A stretch of 64,000 nucleotides of DNA from Methanotrichaceae archaeon (lineage in GTDB: Archaea > Halobacteriota > Methanosarcinia > Methanotrichales > Methanotrichaceae): assembly GCA_013178225.1 (NCBI GenBank), contig JABLXE010000006.1, positions 1 to 64,000 of the forward strand, read 5' to 3'. The notes beneath the pieces are model-generated. The model was not told where the DNA came from, did no database searches, and worked only from the letters and a program-made list of their open reading frames with translations. The translations under genes were made by a program, and so were the position numbers. Within the stretch, counting starts at the first letter, position 1, and each line of letters begins with the position of its first letter. This document shows, piece after piece, positions 7,929-14,969 of the stretch.

Positions 7929-8175
7929 CAGCTATCGGCTCCACAGACACGTCTATGGTACGACCACTTATCGGCGGTATGGGGTGACCCAGCCGCAATC
8001 CTAGAACGATCCATCCTTCGATAACTGAGATAAGCTCCTTGCGGCATTCTTCGAAGGTCTTGCCTGTGGCCCACACGCCAGGGAGACCTTGAATATGGGC
8101 ATAATACGGCTCTGGATCATCGATTATTTCGTATTCTGCATGCTCTAAAGCTGCCTGGATGTATTCTGCGAACAT
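7918..8175 (-). CDS. hicB: HicB-family antitoxin (orphan), copy b
   Basis: 85 residues: the partial RNase-H-like HicB fold with IQGLPGVWATGKTFEEC, then KELISVIEGWIVLGL and a C-terminal strand. I chose ATG 8175, preceded by AGGATCTTGATC; a TTG two codons upstream is possible. It follows the DUF104 gene by 10 bp and overlaps the deleted hicA. A near-identical but frameshifted copy lies at 12420-12680, so this block was duplicated within the region. With its toxin gone it may survive as a repressor or a passive relic. Confidence 0.82.
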   Translation of the reverse strand: MFAEYIQAALEHAEYEIIDDPEPYYAHIQGLPGVWATGKTFEECRKELISVIEGWIVLGLRLGHPIPPISGRTIDVSVEPIAVVE

Positions 8176-8185
8176 GATCAAGATC

Positions 8186-8365
8186 CTATATACCTCGAAG
8201 TCTCAGAATTAAATCGATATCTTCTTTGGCTTCAGGTTCTCCTAACTCATCAAGCAGATCGCTGAAGCGTCTCCTGATGATAAGTCGGACTTCAGCTTTT
8301 TCTGGCAAGTTCGGATCCTTCAATGGCTTGAATACTCTATCTTCATAGATGGCTTTAATTTGCAT
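8186..8365 (-). CDS. AF2212-like (DUF104) antitoxin, 59 aa
   Basis: A short clean frame from ATG 8365: MQIKAIYEDRVFKPLKD opens with the DUF104 hairpin, followed by the charged strand PEKAEVRLIIRRR and the helix FSDLLDELGEPEAKED, ending in ILRLRGI. No PIN gene follows; hicB starts 10 bp downstream instead. Either its toxin was lost or the operon was rearranged. Fragments of the same gene occur at about 6861 (3' end) and 11424 (5' end). Confidence 0.75.
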   Translation of the reverse strand: MQIKAIYEDRVFKPLKDPNLPEKAEVRLIIRRRFSDLLDELGEPEAKEDIDLILRLRGI

Positions 8366-8519
8366 GCATAATCCCTGGACAATGAACCTTTATCTGACCT
8401 TTTCGCAATAAAGCTTCCCATCCAGGTTTCTCCTTCAGAATACGAGATGATTGAAAAGGTGGCAGGTTAATATGGGCCGAGTTCAACCATCCATTCAAGA
8501 GCTGCCATGCGTCCATGCG

Positions 8520-8650
8520 TCATCTCCCGAGCTCCATGAAGTGCAGAGCGCTTGTTCCCTTCGCCGTGGGCTTGTACCTGCGAACCTTCTCCTCAGTCCC
8601 CTCCGCCAGCCAGTTCCTGGTGACCAGCTTCAGATAAGCCACCGAGGAAC
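8520..8650 (-). pseudogene. Possible winged-helix protein, C-terminal relic
   Basis: On the minus strand an open stretch reads VAYLKLVTRNWLAEGTEEK, VRRYKPTAKGTSAL, HFMELGR-stop, which resembles the recognition-wing end of small winged-helix regulators (RYxxTxKG). No upstream part or start is found. The surrounding 8366-8715 holds nothing else I can support. Confidence 0.3.
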
Positions 8651-8715
8651 AGGGAAGCGAGACAGGTTCTGAGCCCCCGGGTCTACCCATGCATAACAGG
8701 AAAGTACGAAAAATC

Positions 8716-8947
8716 CTATAATCGGTGCCAGGCTTTCGCTTCTTCCTGAACCTTTATTATAATCTCATCCAGAGGATTGGCTTTCATCAAGGCGGAAGCA
8801 TTTATGATCTCGATCCCCATGACCTACCTCTCCTCGTTCTCCATAGTCGATTAAGATATTGGCCTCAACTTCGATTGTATCGGCCACCTTTCCGTCAATG
8901 AACTTCAGATACATAATGTCATACTTGGGGTCGTATGAGATTCTCAT
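8716..8947 (-). pseudogene. DUF2283 protein with a frameshift
   Basis: The N-terminal half, MRISYDPKYDIMYLKF, then GKVADTIEVEANILIDYG, is a standard DUF2283 domain. At about 8825 the frame slips. The rest of the family (MGIEIINASALMKANP, then LDEIIIKVQEEAKAW) continues one base over, to a stop at 8716. The total of 232 nt is one more than a multiple of three. DUF2283 genes commonly accompany toxin-antitoxin genes; their role is not settled. Confidence 0.8.
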
Positions 8948-8982
8948 TATTTTCTCCTATAATCAAATAGCTCTATAACGCA

Positions 8983-9196
8983 TTACGCCGTTGAAAGCCA
9001 CTCTTCGCGAGAAACCCCACCTTCTCGAAGAATCTCGGAAAGCAAATGCACGCCGATATCGCGTTTATGTGGATTTGGTATACGAAACGAAATTATCCGC
9101 TCGAACCATGTAATCATGATCCGATCCTGGAAAAGGGCCTTCAAAATCTATCTTCTTCAATCGTCTAATTAGCTCAGGTCGTGAGATCGGTGTCAA
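8983..9196 (-). pseudogene. hicA: HicA toxin with a frameshift
   Basis: From TTG 9196: LTPISRPELIRRLKKIDFEG, then PFPGSDHDYMVR, the HicA fold with its histidine. After about residue 36 the frame is lost, and the correct continuation (RIISFRIPNPHKRDIG, then VHLLSEILREGGVSREEW) lies one base over, ending at 8983. A length of 214 nt confirms a single indel. The antitoxin gene hicB at 9199 is intact. Confidence 0.82.
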
Positions 9197-9198
9197 GC

Positions 9199-9459
9199 CT
9201 ACTCAACTATACTCACCGGTTCGGTTGATGCTGTTATCGTATGGCCACCAATAGATGGTATCGACCGGCCCATCCTCAACCTGAGAGCTATCCAGCCTTC
9301 TATGACTGAAATAAGCTCTTTACGAGCCTCCTCGACGGTCTCGCCCGTTGCCCATGCACCTGGCAGATCGGGAACCGAGACAAAGATAGGTTCTTCTTCG
9401 TCTTCAAGGGTTTTATAGACTGCCCTTTCTAAAGCAGCCTCAATATACTCGGCAAACAT
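9199..9459 (-). CDS. hicB: HicB-family antitoxin (orphan), copy c
   Basis: 86 residues with the HicB core IFVSVPDLPGAWATGETVEE, then ARKELISVIEGWIALRLRMG, and the C-terminal strand HTITASTEPVSIVE. Diverged from copy b but the same length and layout. It sits directly before the frameshifted hicA. It is expected to bind HicA and autoregulate; here it probably has no working partner. Confidence 0.82.
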   Translation of the reverse strand: MFAEYIEAALERAVYKTLEDEEEPIFVSVPDLPGAWATGETVEEARKELISVIEGWIALRLRMGRSIPSIGGHTITASTEPVSIVE

Positions 9460-9827
9460 ATCATTGATCTTCTACACCTTAATAGGATTTAAAATCTGAT
9501 TATTCTGAATCTAATAAAGAGCATTTGGCTCCCACATGCCGTGTTCTTTTTTTCTCAGCACCATTCCTTCGAGCATCTATGCCAGCACATTCTTTCGCCA
9601 CTGCAGATATGGGTGGATTTTGGCATCGTTGTCCGAATCTTGGGGGGGGCGTAAAGGACGTTCACCACCACAGACACGAGAGGGATTTAACCTCTTTCAG
9701 GGAACCCTACCGCTAATTTTTTTGTCTCTATGGTTTAGCAGTAACACACGCCAGTATATGATGGAACCTCATCGATGGGCCCGACTTCTTATACTAGTAA
9801 TATTATATTTCTCCACAGGCCCTTTAT
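9460..9827. repeat. Spacer with a decayed CACAGAG copy
   Basis: No gene. A degraded pair, ACCACAGACACGAG at about 9669 and TGTCTCTATGGTTTAG at about 9722, is followed by AACACACGCCAGTATATGATGG. The latter also follows the CACAGAG copy at 7.75 kb (AACACACGCCAGGCATAATATG), so the mobile unit of this family extends past the hairpin by at least 50 bp. A run of nine G lies near 9641. Confidence 0.5.
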
Positions 9828-10321
9828 CTAATCCTGGGATGATTCTCCTGCCAGTTTCAGCACAACCGCTCGTGTCGGTTCTGCAAGGCGAAATCCCAGG
9901 TCCTGCAGCTTATTAAGAGAAGGCTTCACTGCCGTTATGTGGCCGGCTCGTTTGGCATCTAGGAGCAATCCCAATGTACCTTTGATAGGTATTCCTCTGG
10001 CAATTGCCACTCTGCTTGCCAGCCCGTCGTCCAGAAGCGCAATGCTCCCTGGCATTTCAAGAGCTAGCATCAGCACCTGGGATTCGCCCTGCCCGAGATC
10101 TGTAATCAACGATACTGCCCTGGCGCTGATGGTGCTCGTATCCTGATCCAGCTTAGATTCTCCAGTTTTGGCAGGTCTCATCCTTTTGCCATGCCGGCGT
10201 CCAGTTCAATCTGAACTGATGGAGGTACGACAATAGACCCAGCAAGAGCGGGAAGAATGCTCAATTGGCCTATCTGATGCAAATACTGCAATGGTGATGT
10301 GTTGCAGATAACTTCAGGCAA
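9828..10321 (-). pseudogene. DUF3368 PIN-like toxin, broken by a stop and a frameshift
   Basis: From TTG 10321, overlapping the UPF0175 stop, the frame reads PEVICNTSPLQYLHQIG, then LSILPALAGSIVVPPSVQ, with the NTSPL strand of DUF3368. An in-frame TGA at about 10180 interrupts it (MAKG-stop-DLPKLENLSWIRI). Near 10130 the frame shifts again into the well-conserved end (GESQVLMLALE, ALLDDGLASRVA, GTLGLLLDAKRAG). The 494-nt span is not a multiple of three. The ATG-initiated frame 9828-10181 alone lacks the N-terminal PIN strand and its catalytic acid. Confidence 0.82.
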
Positions 10322-10565
10322 GGCTTGCCTCCGCCTTCAGCTCTTCTTCCGTTAATCTAAATGTATCAACGCCATAATTCGCAAGGCTTGCTAAAAAGAG
10401 CGTCCGGGGTATTCCTGCTAGTCTTGCAGCCGCGCCAGATGACAGTTTTCCCAGTTCAAAAAGCTTTACGGCTGCAGCAATCCGGAGCTCCTTTCCAAGC
10501 TCGTCTGGAGACATTTTCAGGGCCAGCAGGGCATCATCTGGAACTTGCAGCACAATCTCGCTCAT
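10314..10565 (-). CDS. UPF0175 family antitoxin
   Basis: 83 residues from ATG 10565: MSEIVLQVPDDALLALKM, then ELRIAAAVKLFELGKLSSG, AARLAGIPRTLFLASLANYG and an acidic tail. This is the UPF0175 layout with its helix-turn-helix (GKLSSGAAARLAGIPRTLF). These proteins are antitoxins for DUF3368 PIN-like toxins, and the partner overlaps its stop codon here but is broken. The open frame extends upstream to 10763, but that part belongs to an epimerase relic, so I do not use that start. Confidence 0.82.
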   Translation of the reverse strand: MSEIVLQVPDDALLALKMSPDELGKELRIAAAVKLFELGKLSSGAAARLAGIPRTLFLASLANYGVDTFRLTEEELKAEASLA

Positions 10566-10629
10566 ATGGCAGTAATTCTTTATTGATAGTAATTGTATCT
10601 TTTCATCACTTTGAGAAAGCACAATTAAT

Positions 10630-10729
10630 CCTGATCGATTGTAGATGACCGTGACCTCAGGTTCTTTAATAGCTGACCAGCCAAGTTTGAGCCAATGAAG
10701 CCCGAGCCGTCGGTAACAACGACCTTCAT
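10630..10729 (-). pseudogene. NAD-dependent epimerase, N-terminal relic
   Basis: From ATG 10729 the frame gives MKVVVTDGSGFIGSNLAGQL, the Rossmann start of an extended-SDR epimerase with one glycine changed to Asp. One base over it continues as EPEVTVIYNRSG. Only about 30 codons remain, directly upstream of the UPF0175 gene. It is not a copy of the intact epimerase at 2737-3639, whose start reads MKALVTGGAGFIGSNLVEAL. Confidence 0.65.
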
Positions 10730-10869
10730 TGAAATGGTCCACTCCTGAATTTGAAATTCGCAAAAGTTATTAGAATGGCTCTTTTGCGCGTCCTTCTTGA
10801 TCTTGGTGTTCTTGTGGCTTGAATTCGTTAGCCTCAGATTCGATCATCCGGCCTTACGGCGAAGTAATC

Positions 10870-11125
10870 ACCACAAAGCACACAAAGCACACAAAGCGCA
10901 CAAAGGCCTCACTAAGGTTTGTCGGGTCTTCACGAACTCGAAACAACCTTTGCGGGTCCTTTGTGATCTTTGTGCTCTTTGTGGTTAAAAACCGTCTATT
11001 GTAATCCTATCAAACCGAAACCGATTTGCGACGAATATACCACAAAGCCCGCACTAGAGATTTGTGGCCTCTCAAGTATTTCGCCCTCTGTGTCTCTGCG
11101 CCCCTGTTGTTGTTTTTTAGCGTAT
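10870..11125. repeat. 9-nt-word palindromic unit plus truncated unit and CACAGAG copy
   Basis: A full unit starts at 10870 with four consecutive CACAAAGNN words, one more than elsewhere, which suggests slippage of the 9-nt word. A second starts at 11039 (169 bp on), lacks its right arm and continues into CCTCTGTGTCTCTGCGCC at about 11089. The same hybrid end occurs at 4259, 5949 and 7.7 kb. Confidence 0.82.
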
Positions 11126-11478
11126 GCGGGAACTGCAGAGGAGTTTTGCTATTTTGGCGCCCGGACGGCTTACCACCACCAAGGACGATTATCATCATCG
11201 TGAGTGATTTACGGGTCGTGAAGGTTTGGCCCGAAAATGGGATTTCCATTTTAATCAATCCCGTATATTCGAGGCCCCTCCCCCGGAGAGGGGTTGGGGA
11301 CAGTCCACACGGCGACTACAGTGCGCCCCTTGGGACCTCGCACGCGAGAAACCGGTAACGAGGGGGATCCCGGAATAATGGAGTTATGAGGGAGATGCGA
11401 CTTTTCACCCTTTTAACATTATCTTGTAGGTTCGAATTCTTCAATGGCTTGAATCTAGATAACAGATGGATTATCGAT
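11126..11478. other. Spacer with GC hairpin and a DUF104 5' relic
   Basis: No gene. CCCCTCCCCCGGAGAGGGG at about 11276-11294 forms a strong hairpin. At about 11424-11455 the minus strand reads FKPLKNSNLQ, matching FKPLKDPNLP near the start of the DUF104 gene at 8365, so it is a 5' fragment of that antitoxin. Confidence 0.45.
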
Positions 11479-11982
11479 TCACATTTCTGGCTGCCATAGT
11501 TTCAGCCAGGGAACTCTTTGAAAATCCCTATCATTGCTTGCCATGCTGGCGATGCCAGAGCTTTCCATGGCGGCAAGATGGGCAGCATCTGCGGCCGTTA
11601 GCATATATTCCTTGGAGAGCCTGAAGAATTCTGGATATGCACCCATATTAAGAATAGATATTCCAAAACTGCATATTAGCTCCATCTCAGCCCAAACCCG
11701 GTTCAGCTCCCCTATTATTTTTGGCTGCCTCTTGATCATCCTTGCGGCATTATTTGTTTCAATTCCTTCCAATTCGGCGATTTCGGCGATCATGAGCTTA
11801 TGAAATACTTCATTCAAAGCTAGATCTGAAGTGAATGCCTTTATTTCATCGTTCTCAACGCGCCTTAAGAACTCATTGCAGCTCTTTCCATAAACAGCAT
11901 GTCCGAAAACAGAGTACAAAAATATATTTGCATCTATGAATATTCTTTCGTCTGAGGGGACCTGTGATAAAATCAATCCCAC
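11479..11982 (-). CDS. PIN-domain RNase toxin, VapC type
   Basis: 167 residues. The PIN core starts at FIDANIFLYSVFG (first Asp near residue 17), with the conserved Glu in LALNEVFHKLM and the C-terminal acids in LTAADAAHLAAM and ASNDRDFQRVPWL. All four acidic positions look intact. It overlaps the DUF104 gene by 10 bp at its start, forming a complete module. The tail PWLKLWQPEM is typical of archaeal VapC. It is not closely similar to the PIN protein at 6128. Confidence 0.87.
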   Translation of the reverse strand: MGLILSQVPSDERIFIDANIFLYSVFGHAVYGKSCNEFLRRVENDEIKAFTSDLALNEVFHKLMIAEIAELEGIETNNAARMIKRQPKIIGELNRVWAEMELICSFGISILNMGAYPEFFRLSKEYMLTAADAAHLAAMESSGIASMASNDRDFQRVPWLKLWQPEM

Positions 11983-12158
11983 ATCTCCATTTCTATGATC
12001 TCATCGGCCAGCTTTTTGGGTATTTTCATCATTCCGTGAAATTTGTCGGCAGCACTTTTCTCTACAACGATCTCTACTTCCTCTCCTTCCTTCAGCCCTA
12101 TCTCCTTAATGGGCTTCAATGTGCTGCCCTCGTATCTCGCTTTGACTTTGATGCCCAT
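11973..12158 (-). CDS. AF2212-like (DUF104) antitoxin
   Basis: 61 residues: KVKARYEGSTLKPIKEIGLK, then EGEEVEIVVEKS form the DUF104 hairpin, followed by the amphipathic tail KIPKKLADEIIEMEMWD that would occupy the PIN active site. It is translationally coupled to the PIN gene (10-bp overlap). It looks intact. Confidence 0.87.
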   Translation of the reverse strand: MGIKVKARYEGSTLKPIKEIGLKEGEEVEIVVEKSAADKFHGMMKIPKKLADEIIEMEMWD

Positions 12159-12241
12159 AATGCTCTCACCTTTTATAATCGTCCTTGTCTACTCTACATA
12201 TACATATGGGATCATTTATTTATTATGCCCTGTCACAGACT

Positions 12242-12430
12242 TCAAGAATCGAGGCCAGAATTTGATCCTTGCATCTCTTGCGACCCGCGATGAGCATTTG
12301 GAAATTTTACGCGCACAGTTCTCCAGATAATGTACTCGTGTCCGGAGCCAACATAAGGTCCCTCGAAACCGAGTTTAGAAAGCCTCCTGATTAGTTCCTT
12401 CCGGGAGATTGGAACGAGCCTATTCGACAA
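12242..12430 (-). pseudogene. hicA: HicA toxin, probably frameshifted at the C-terminus
   Basis: 62 codons from TTG 12430: MSNRLVPISRKELIRRLSKL, GFEGPYVGSGHEYIIWRTVR, VKFPNAHRG match HicA well to about residue 49. The remaining QEMQGSNSGLDS does not. A shifted frame reads CKDQILASILEVCDRA, which resembles the usual C-terminal helix. The catalytic GSxH region is present (SGHEY). If the short form is stable it might still act, but its antitoxin gene upstream is broken, so it is probably inactive. Confidence 0.6.
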
Positions 12431-12680
12431 CAGCTATCGGGATCCACAGACACGTCTATGGTATGACCATTTATCGGCGGTATGGGATGACCCAGCCGCA
12501 ATCCTAGAACAATCCACCCTTCGATTACTGAGATAAGCTTATTGCGGCATTCTTCGAAGGTCTTGCCTGTGGCCCACACGCCAGGAAGACCAGGGAACTT
12601 GGGGCATAATACGGCTCTGGATCATCGATTATTTCGTACTCTGCCCGCTCTAAAGCTGCCTGGATGTATTCTACAAACAT
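12420..12680 (-). pseudogene. hicB: HicB antitoxin with two frameshifts, copy d
   Basis: From ATG 12680: MFVEYIQAALERAEYEIIDD, then PEPYYA, almost the same as copy b at 8175. An indel at about 12600 shifts the frame; the middle (FPGLPGVWATGKTFEEC) follows in another frame, and a second indel at about 12440 (GTGGATCC-C) restores the original end. It is a duplicate of the 7.9-8.2 kb hicBA block, and the two copies decayed differently. Confidence 0.82.
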
Positions 12681-12881
12681 TTAAGATCCTATGTGCATCG
12701 AAGGGATTTAACATTGATCGTTCCAAGTCTTTACAGCCCCTTATGATCTAGCGCTCTTTTAGCAAAGTACTTAGCGCCTTCATTTCCTTGAAATGGGTTT
12801 GGGTTGGCTGGATCAGGGGGCTCTTACCATTGCAGACGCGAAGGCAAATCTTGCACCCCCAATGGAGGTCTATTTCACTAT
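12681..12881. other. Gene-less spacer
   Basis: No supported gene. A minus-strand open stretch (about 12750-12870) reads GCKICLRVCNGKSPLIQ but has no start codon or family resemblance. This is the right boundary of the repeat/toxin-antitoxin region. Confidence 0.4.
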
Positions 12882-14126
12882 CTATTGGCTTTTCTTGATC
12901 TCTTTCAGCGCCCTGGCCATCGCCACCCTGGCCTCGCTGTTCGTCTCGCTGCCCATGGCTGTTAAGAGCGGGAAGCTGGCCTTCTCGTCTCCAATCGTTC
13001 CCAGCGCCCAGGCGGCATCGGTTCGAACGCTAGGATCGCCGTCCTTCAGGAACGCAATCATCCACTCCACAGCGTAGCTCTGGTTGATCCCGGCCATGGC
13101 CAGGGCTGCGTTCCGCCTCACCTGGCTGTCCGGGTCTCTCATGGCATCAGAGAGCGGTCCTGCTGCATGTGGATCTTTCCGTGCTCCCAGCGCTGATGCA
13201 GCTTCGGCCCGGATCGCAGAATCGCCGTCTTCAAGCGCCTGCACCAGCGGCCCGACCGCTTCCGGGTCGTTGATCCGGCCCAGGGCCCAGATCGATCCGA
13301 TCCTCAGATCCCTGTCCTCTCTCTCTAAAGCCTGCACCAGGGTGGGAAGGGTCCTGTTGCCCTCGATCTTCTGCAGAGCCCAGGTGGCTCCGGCTCTAAC
13401 CTTTGTCTGGCCGTCCCGGAGGGATTCCACCAGCGGTCCCGTGGCCTGAGTGTCTCCAATCTCGCCCAGCGCCACTGCCGCCCAGTACCTGACGCTTCCC
13501 TTCTCGTCCTTGAGGGCTGCCGTTAGCGGCTCGGTTGCCTGCGGATCCTTCATCCTTCCCAGGACCGCAGCCGCCTGCCACCTGATCAGCTCAGTGTCCC
13601 CTCCCAGAGCATCCAAAAGCTGCTCCTCTGCCGGCTTTCCTGTGCTGATCAGCGCCAGAGCCGCCCACTCCCGGACGTCGGCGTCGTCATCCTTCAGGGC
13701 TCCCACCAGCGGCTGCACGGCCCGGCTGTCGTTTATGTCCCACAGCGCCCTGGCGGCCTCGGCCCGTACTCCCCTGTCCGGGTCCTCTAGCGAGCGGATC
13801 AGGTCGGCGGTTGCATTCTGATCACCCTTCTGCCCCAGGACCCTGGCCGCATCCCGCCTGATCCCGGCATCGCTGTCGTTCAAGGCGTAGCGCAGCAGGT
13901 CGACGGCACCAGTATCACTGCTTCTGGAAAGCTCGTTGACCGCCGCCCTTCTGACCTTGGTGTCCTGATCGTTCAGCTTCTTCATGATGTCTGATAGTGA
14001 CAGGTCCTGGCTCTGTCCCTCTCCCAGGGCCATCAATGCCAGGCCGGAGATGACGAGCAGGAGTAGGACCTTCCTGGCGGCCGGAATCCTTTCCCGGGTT
14101 GTGAGGGTGTAGTTGGTCGGTGTCAT
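12882..14126 (-). CDS. HEAT-repeat (PBS-lyase type) protein, secreted or membrane-anchored
   Basis: 414 residues. A hydrophobic segment KVLLLLVISGLALMALG (about 19-35) acts as signal or anchor. About eleven 31-residue HEAT-like repeats follow, each with a version of PLVxALxDxDxxVRxxAAxALGxI. Such alpha-solenoids bind other proteins and have no enzymatic motif of their own. It is the last gene of a minus-strand run with two TPR genes: the upstream TPR gene ends 5 bp before its start, so the three probably form one operon making exported scaffold proteins. Confidence 0.88.
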   Translation of the reverse strand: MTPTNYTLTTRERIPAARKVLLLLVISGLALMALGEGQSQDLSLSDIMKKLNDQDTKVRRAAVNELSRSSDTGAVDLLRYALNDSDAGIRRDAARVLGQKGDQNATADLIRSLEDPDRGVRAEAARALWDINDSRAVQPLVGALKDDDADVREWAALALISTGKPAEEQLLDALGGDTELIRWQAAAVLGRMKDPQATEPLTAALKDEKGSVRYWAAVALGEIGDTQATGPLVESLRDGQTKVRAGATWALQKIEGNRTLPTLVQALEREDRDLRIGSIWALGRINDPEAVGPLVQALEDGDSAIRAEAASALGARKDPHAAGPLSDAMRDPDSQVRRNAALAMAGINQSYAVEWMIAFLKDGDPSVRTDAAWALGTIGDEKASFPLLTAMGSETNSEARVAMARALKEIKKSQ

Positions 14127-14130
14127 CTTC

Positions 14131-14892
14131 TCACACCTTCAGGAAAAGCTCCATGGCCTCGCTCCCCTTTCCCTGTGCCAGCAGGGCATGCATCCTGTTG
14201 CCCAGAGCCGTCCTCCACTTGGGATCGATCTCCAGGGCCTTGTCGTAGGCTCTGGCCGCCTCGGCGTACCTGCCCTCGGCCTCCAGGGCCATGCCTCTGG
14301 CGTTGTAGACCACCTTATTGCTGTGATCCAGCGCCAGGTACTGGTCTAATAGCGCCAGGGCCTGGGTGGAGTCTCCAGCCGCTATGTACGACAGCGCCTG
14401 GTAGAGCATCGCATCCTTATAGCTTGCATCCAGCGCCAGCGCCTGGCTAAACCTGGAAAGCGACTCCGGGAACCGCCCCGCCATCTGCAGCATCTGCCCC
14501 TCTCTTTGCCAGTAATACTTGTTCTTGGGCGACAGACTGGTGGCGTTGGCCGCGGCCAGGGAGGCGTTGGCGTAGTCCTTCAGAGCAGCGTAGGACTCGG
14601 TCAGTCCGGCCCAGGCCGGGACCAGGGCACCGTCAATTTCCGCTGCCCGCTGGTAGGAATCCACAGATGCATTGTACTGCCGCAGCGCCCTCAGGGCATC
14701 TCCCCGGTGAACCCAGGCCTCGGCATAGCTCGCATCCTGGTCAATTGAGGAGTTGAAATAGTCCAGGGCCTCAGTATAGTTCCGGGCAGAGTAGAGCTTT
14801 AACCCCAGATGATCGTAGTAGGTGGCGGCATCTTCAGATGCGCCGATGGTCGTTGCCATGAGAAGCAAGAGAGGTAGCAAGGCCGCTTTCAG
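14131..14892 (-). CDS. Exported TPR-repeat protein, probable CTG start
   Basis: About 253 residues with tandem tetratricopeptide repeats (EALDYFNSSIDQDASYAEAW, then VHRGDALRALRQY, and AYDKALEIDPKW near the end). The first usable codon by standard rules is TTG 14880, but the ribosome site GGAGGA lies 18 nt upstream of it. A CTG at 14892 sits 6 nt from that site, in frame, and gives LKAALLPLLLLMATTIGASE, a proper signal peptide like that of the next TPR gene. I therefore favour CTG. The protein is homologous to the upstream gene. Confidence 0.82.
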   Translation of the reverse strand: MKAALLPLLLLMATTIGASEDAATYYDHLGLKLYSARNYTEALDYFNSSIDQDASYAEAWVHRGDALRALRQYNASVDSYQRAAEIDGALVPAWAGLTESYAALKDYANASLAAANATSLSPKNKYYWQREGQMLQMAGRFPESLSRFSQALALDASYKDAMLYQALSYIAAGDSTQALALLDQYLALDHSNKVVYNARGMALEAEGRYAEAARAYDKALEIDPKWRTALGNRMHALLAQGKGSEAMELFLKV

Positions 14893-14969
14893 AACAAATC
14901 CTCCTGTGATCCGGTGCTGTAAAATTAAGTGTGCGCATCCTATAAAAAATTATAGAGAGGCCCCGGGGT

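Noticed and set aside
8451-8672. Plus-strand 73-codon frame
   Set aside because: No family resemblance; the opposite strand carries a more convincing winged-helix relic.
9536-9916. Plus-strand frames over the DUF3368 relic and spacer
   Set aside because: They are antisense to recognisable toxin sequence or lie in repeat remnants.
12750-12881. Minus-strand stretch with CKICLRVC
   Set aside because: It looks like a metal-binding motif but has no start codon, overlaps the end of the HEAT gene in another frame and has no family match.
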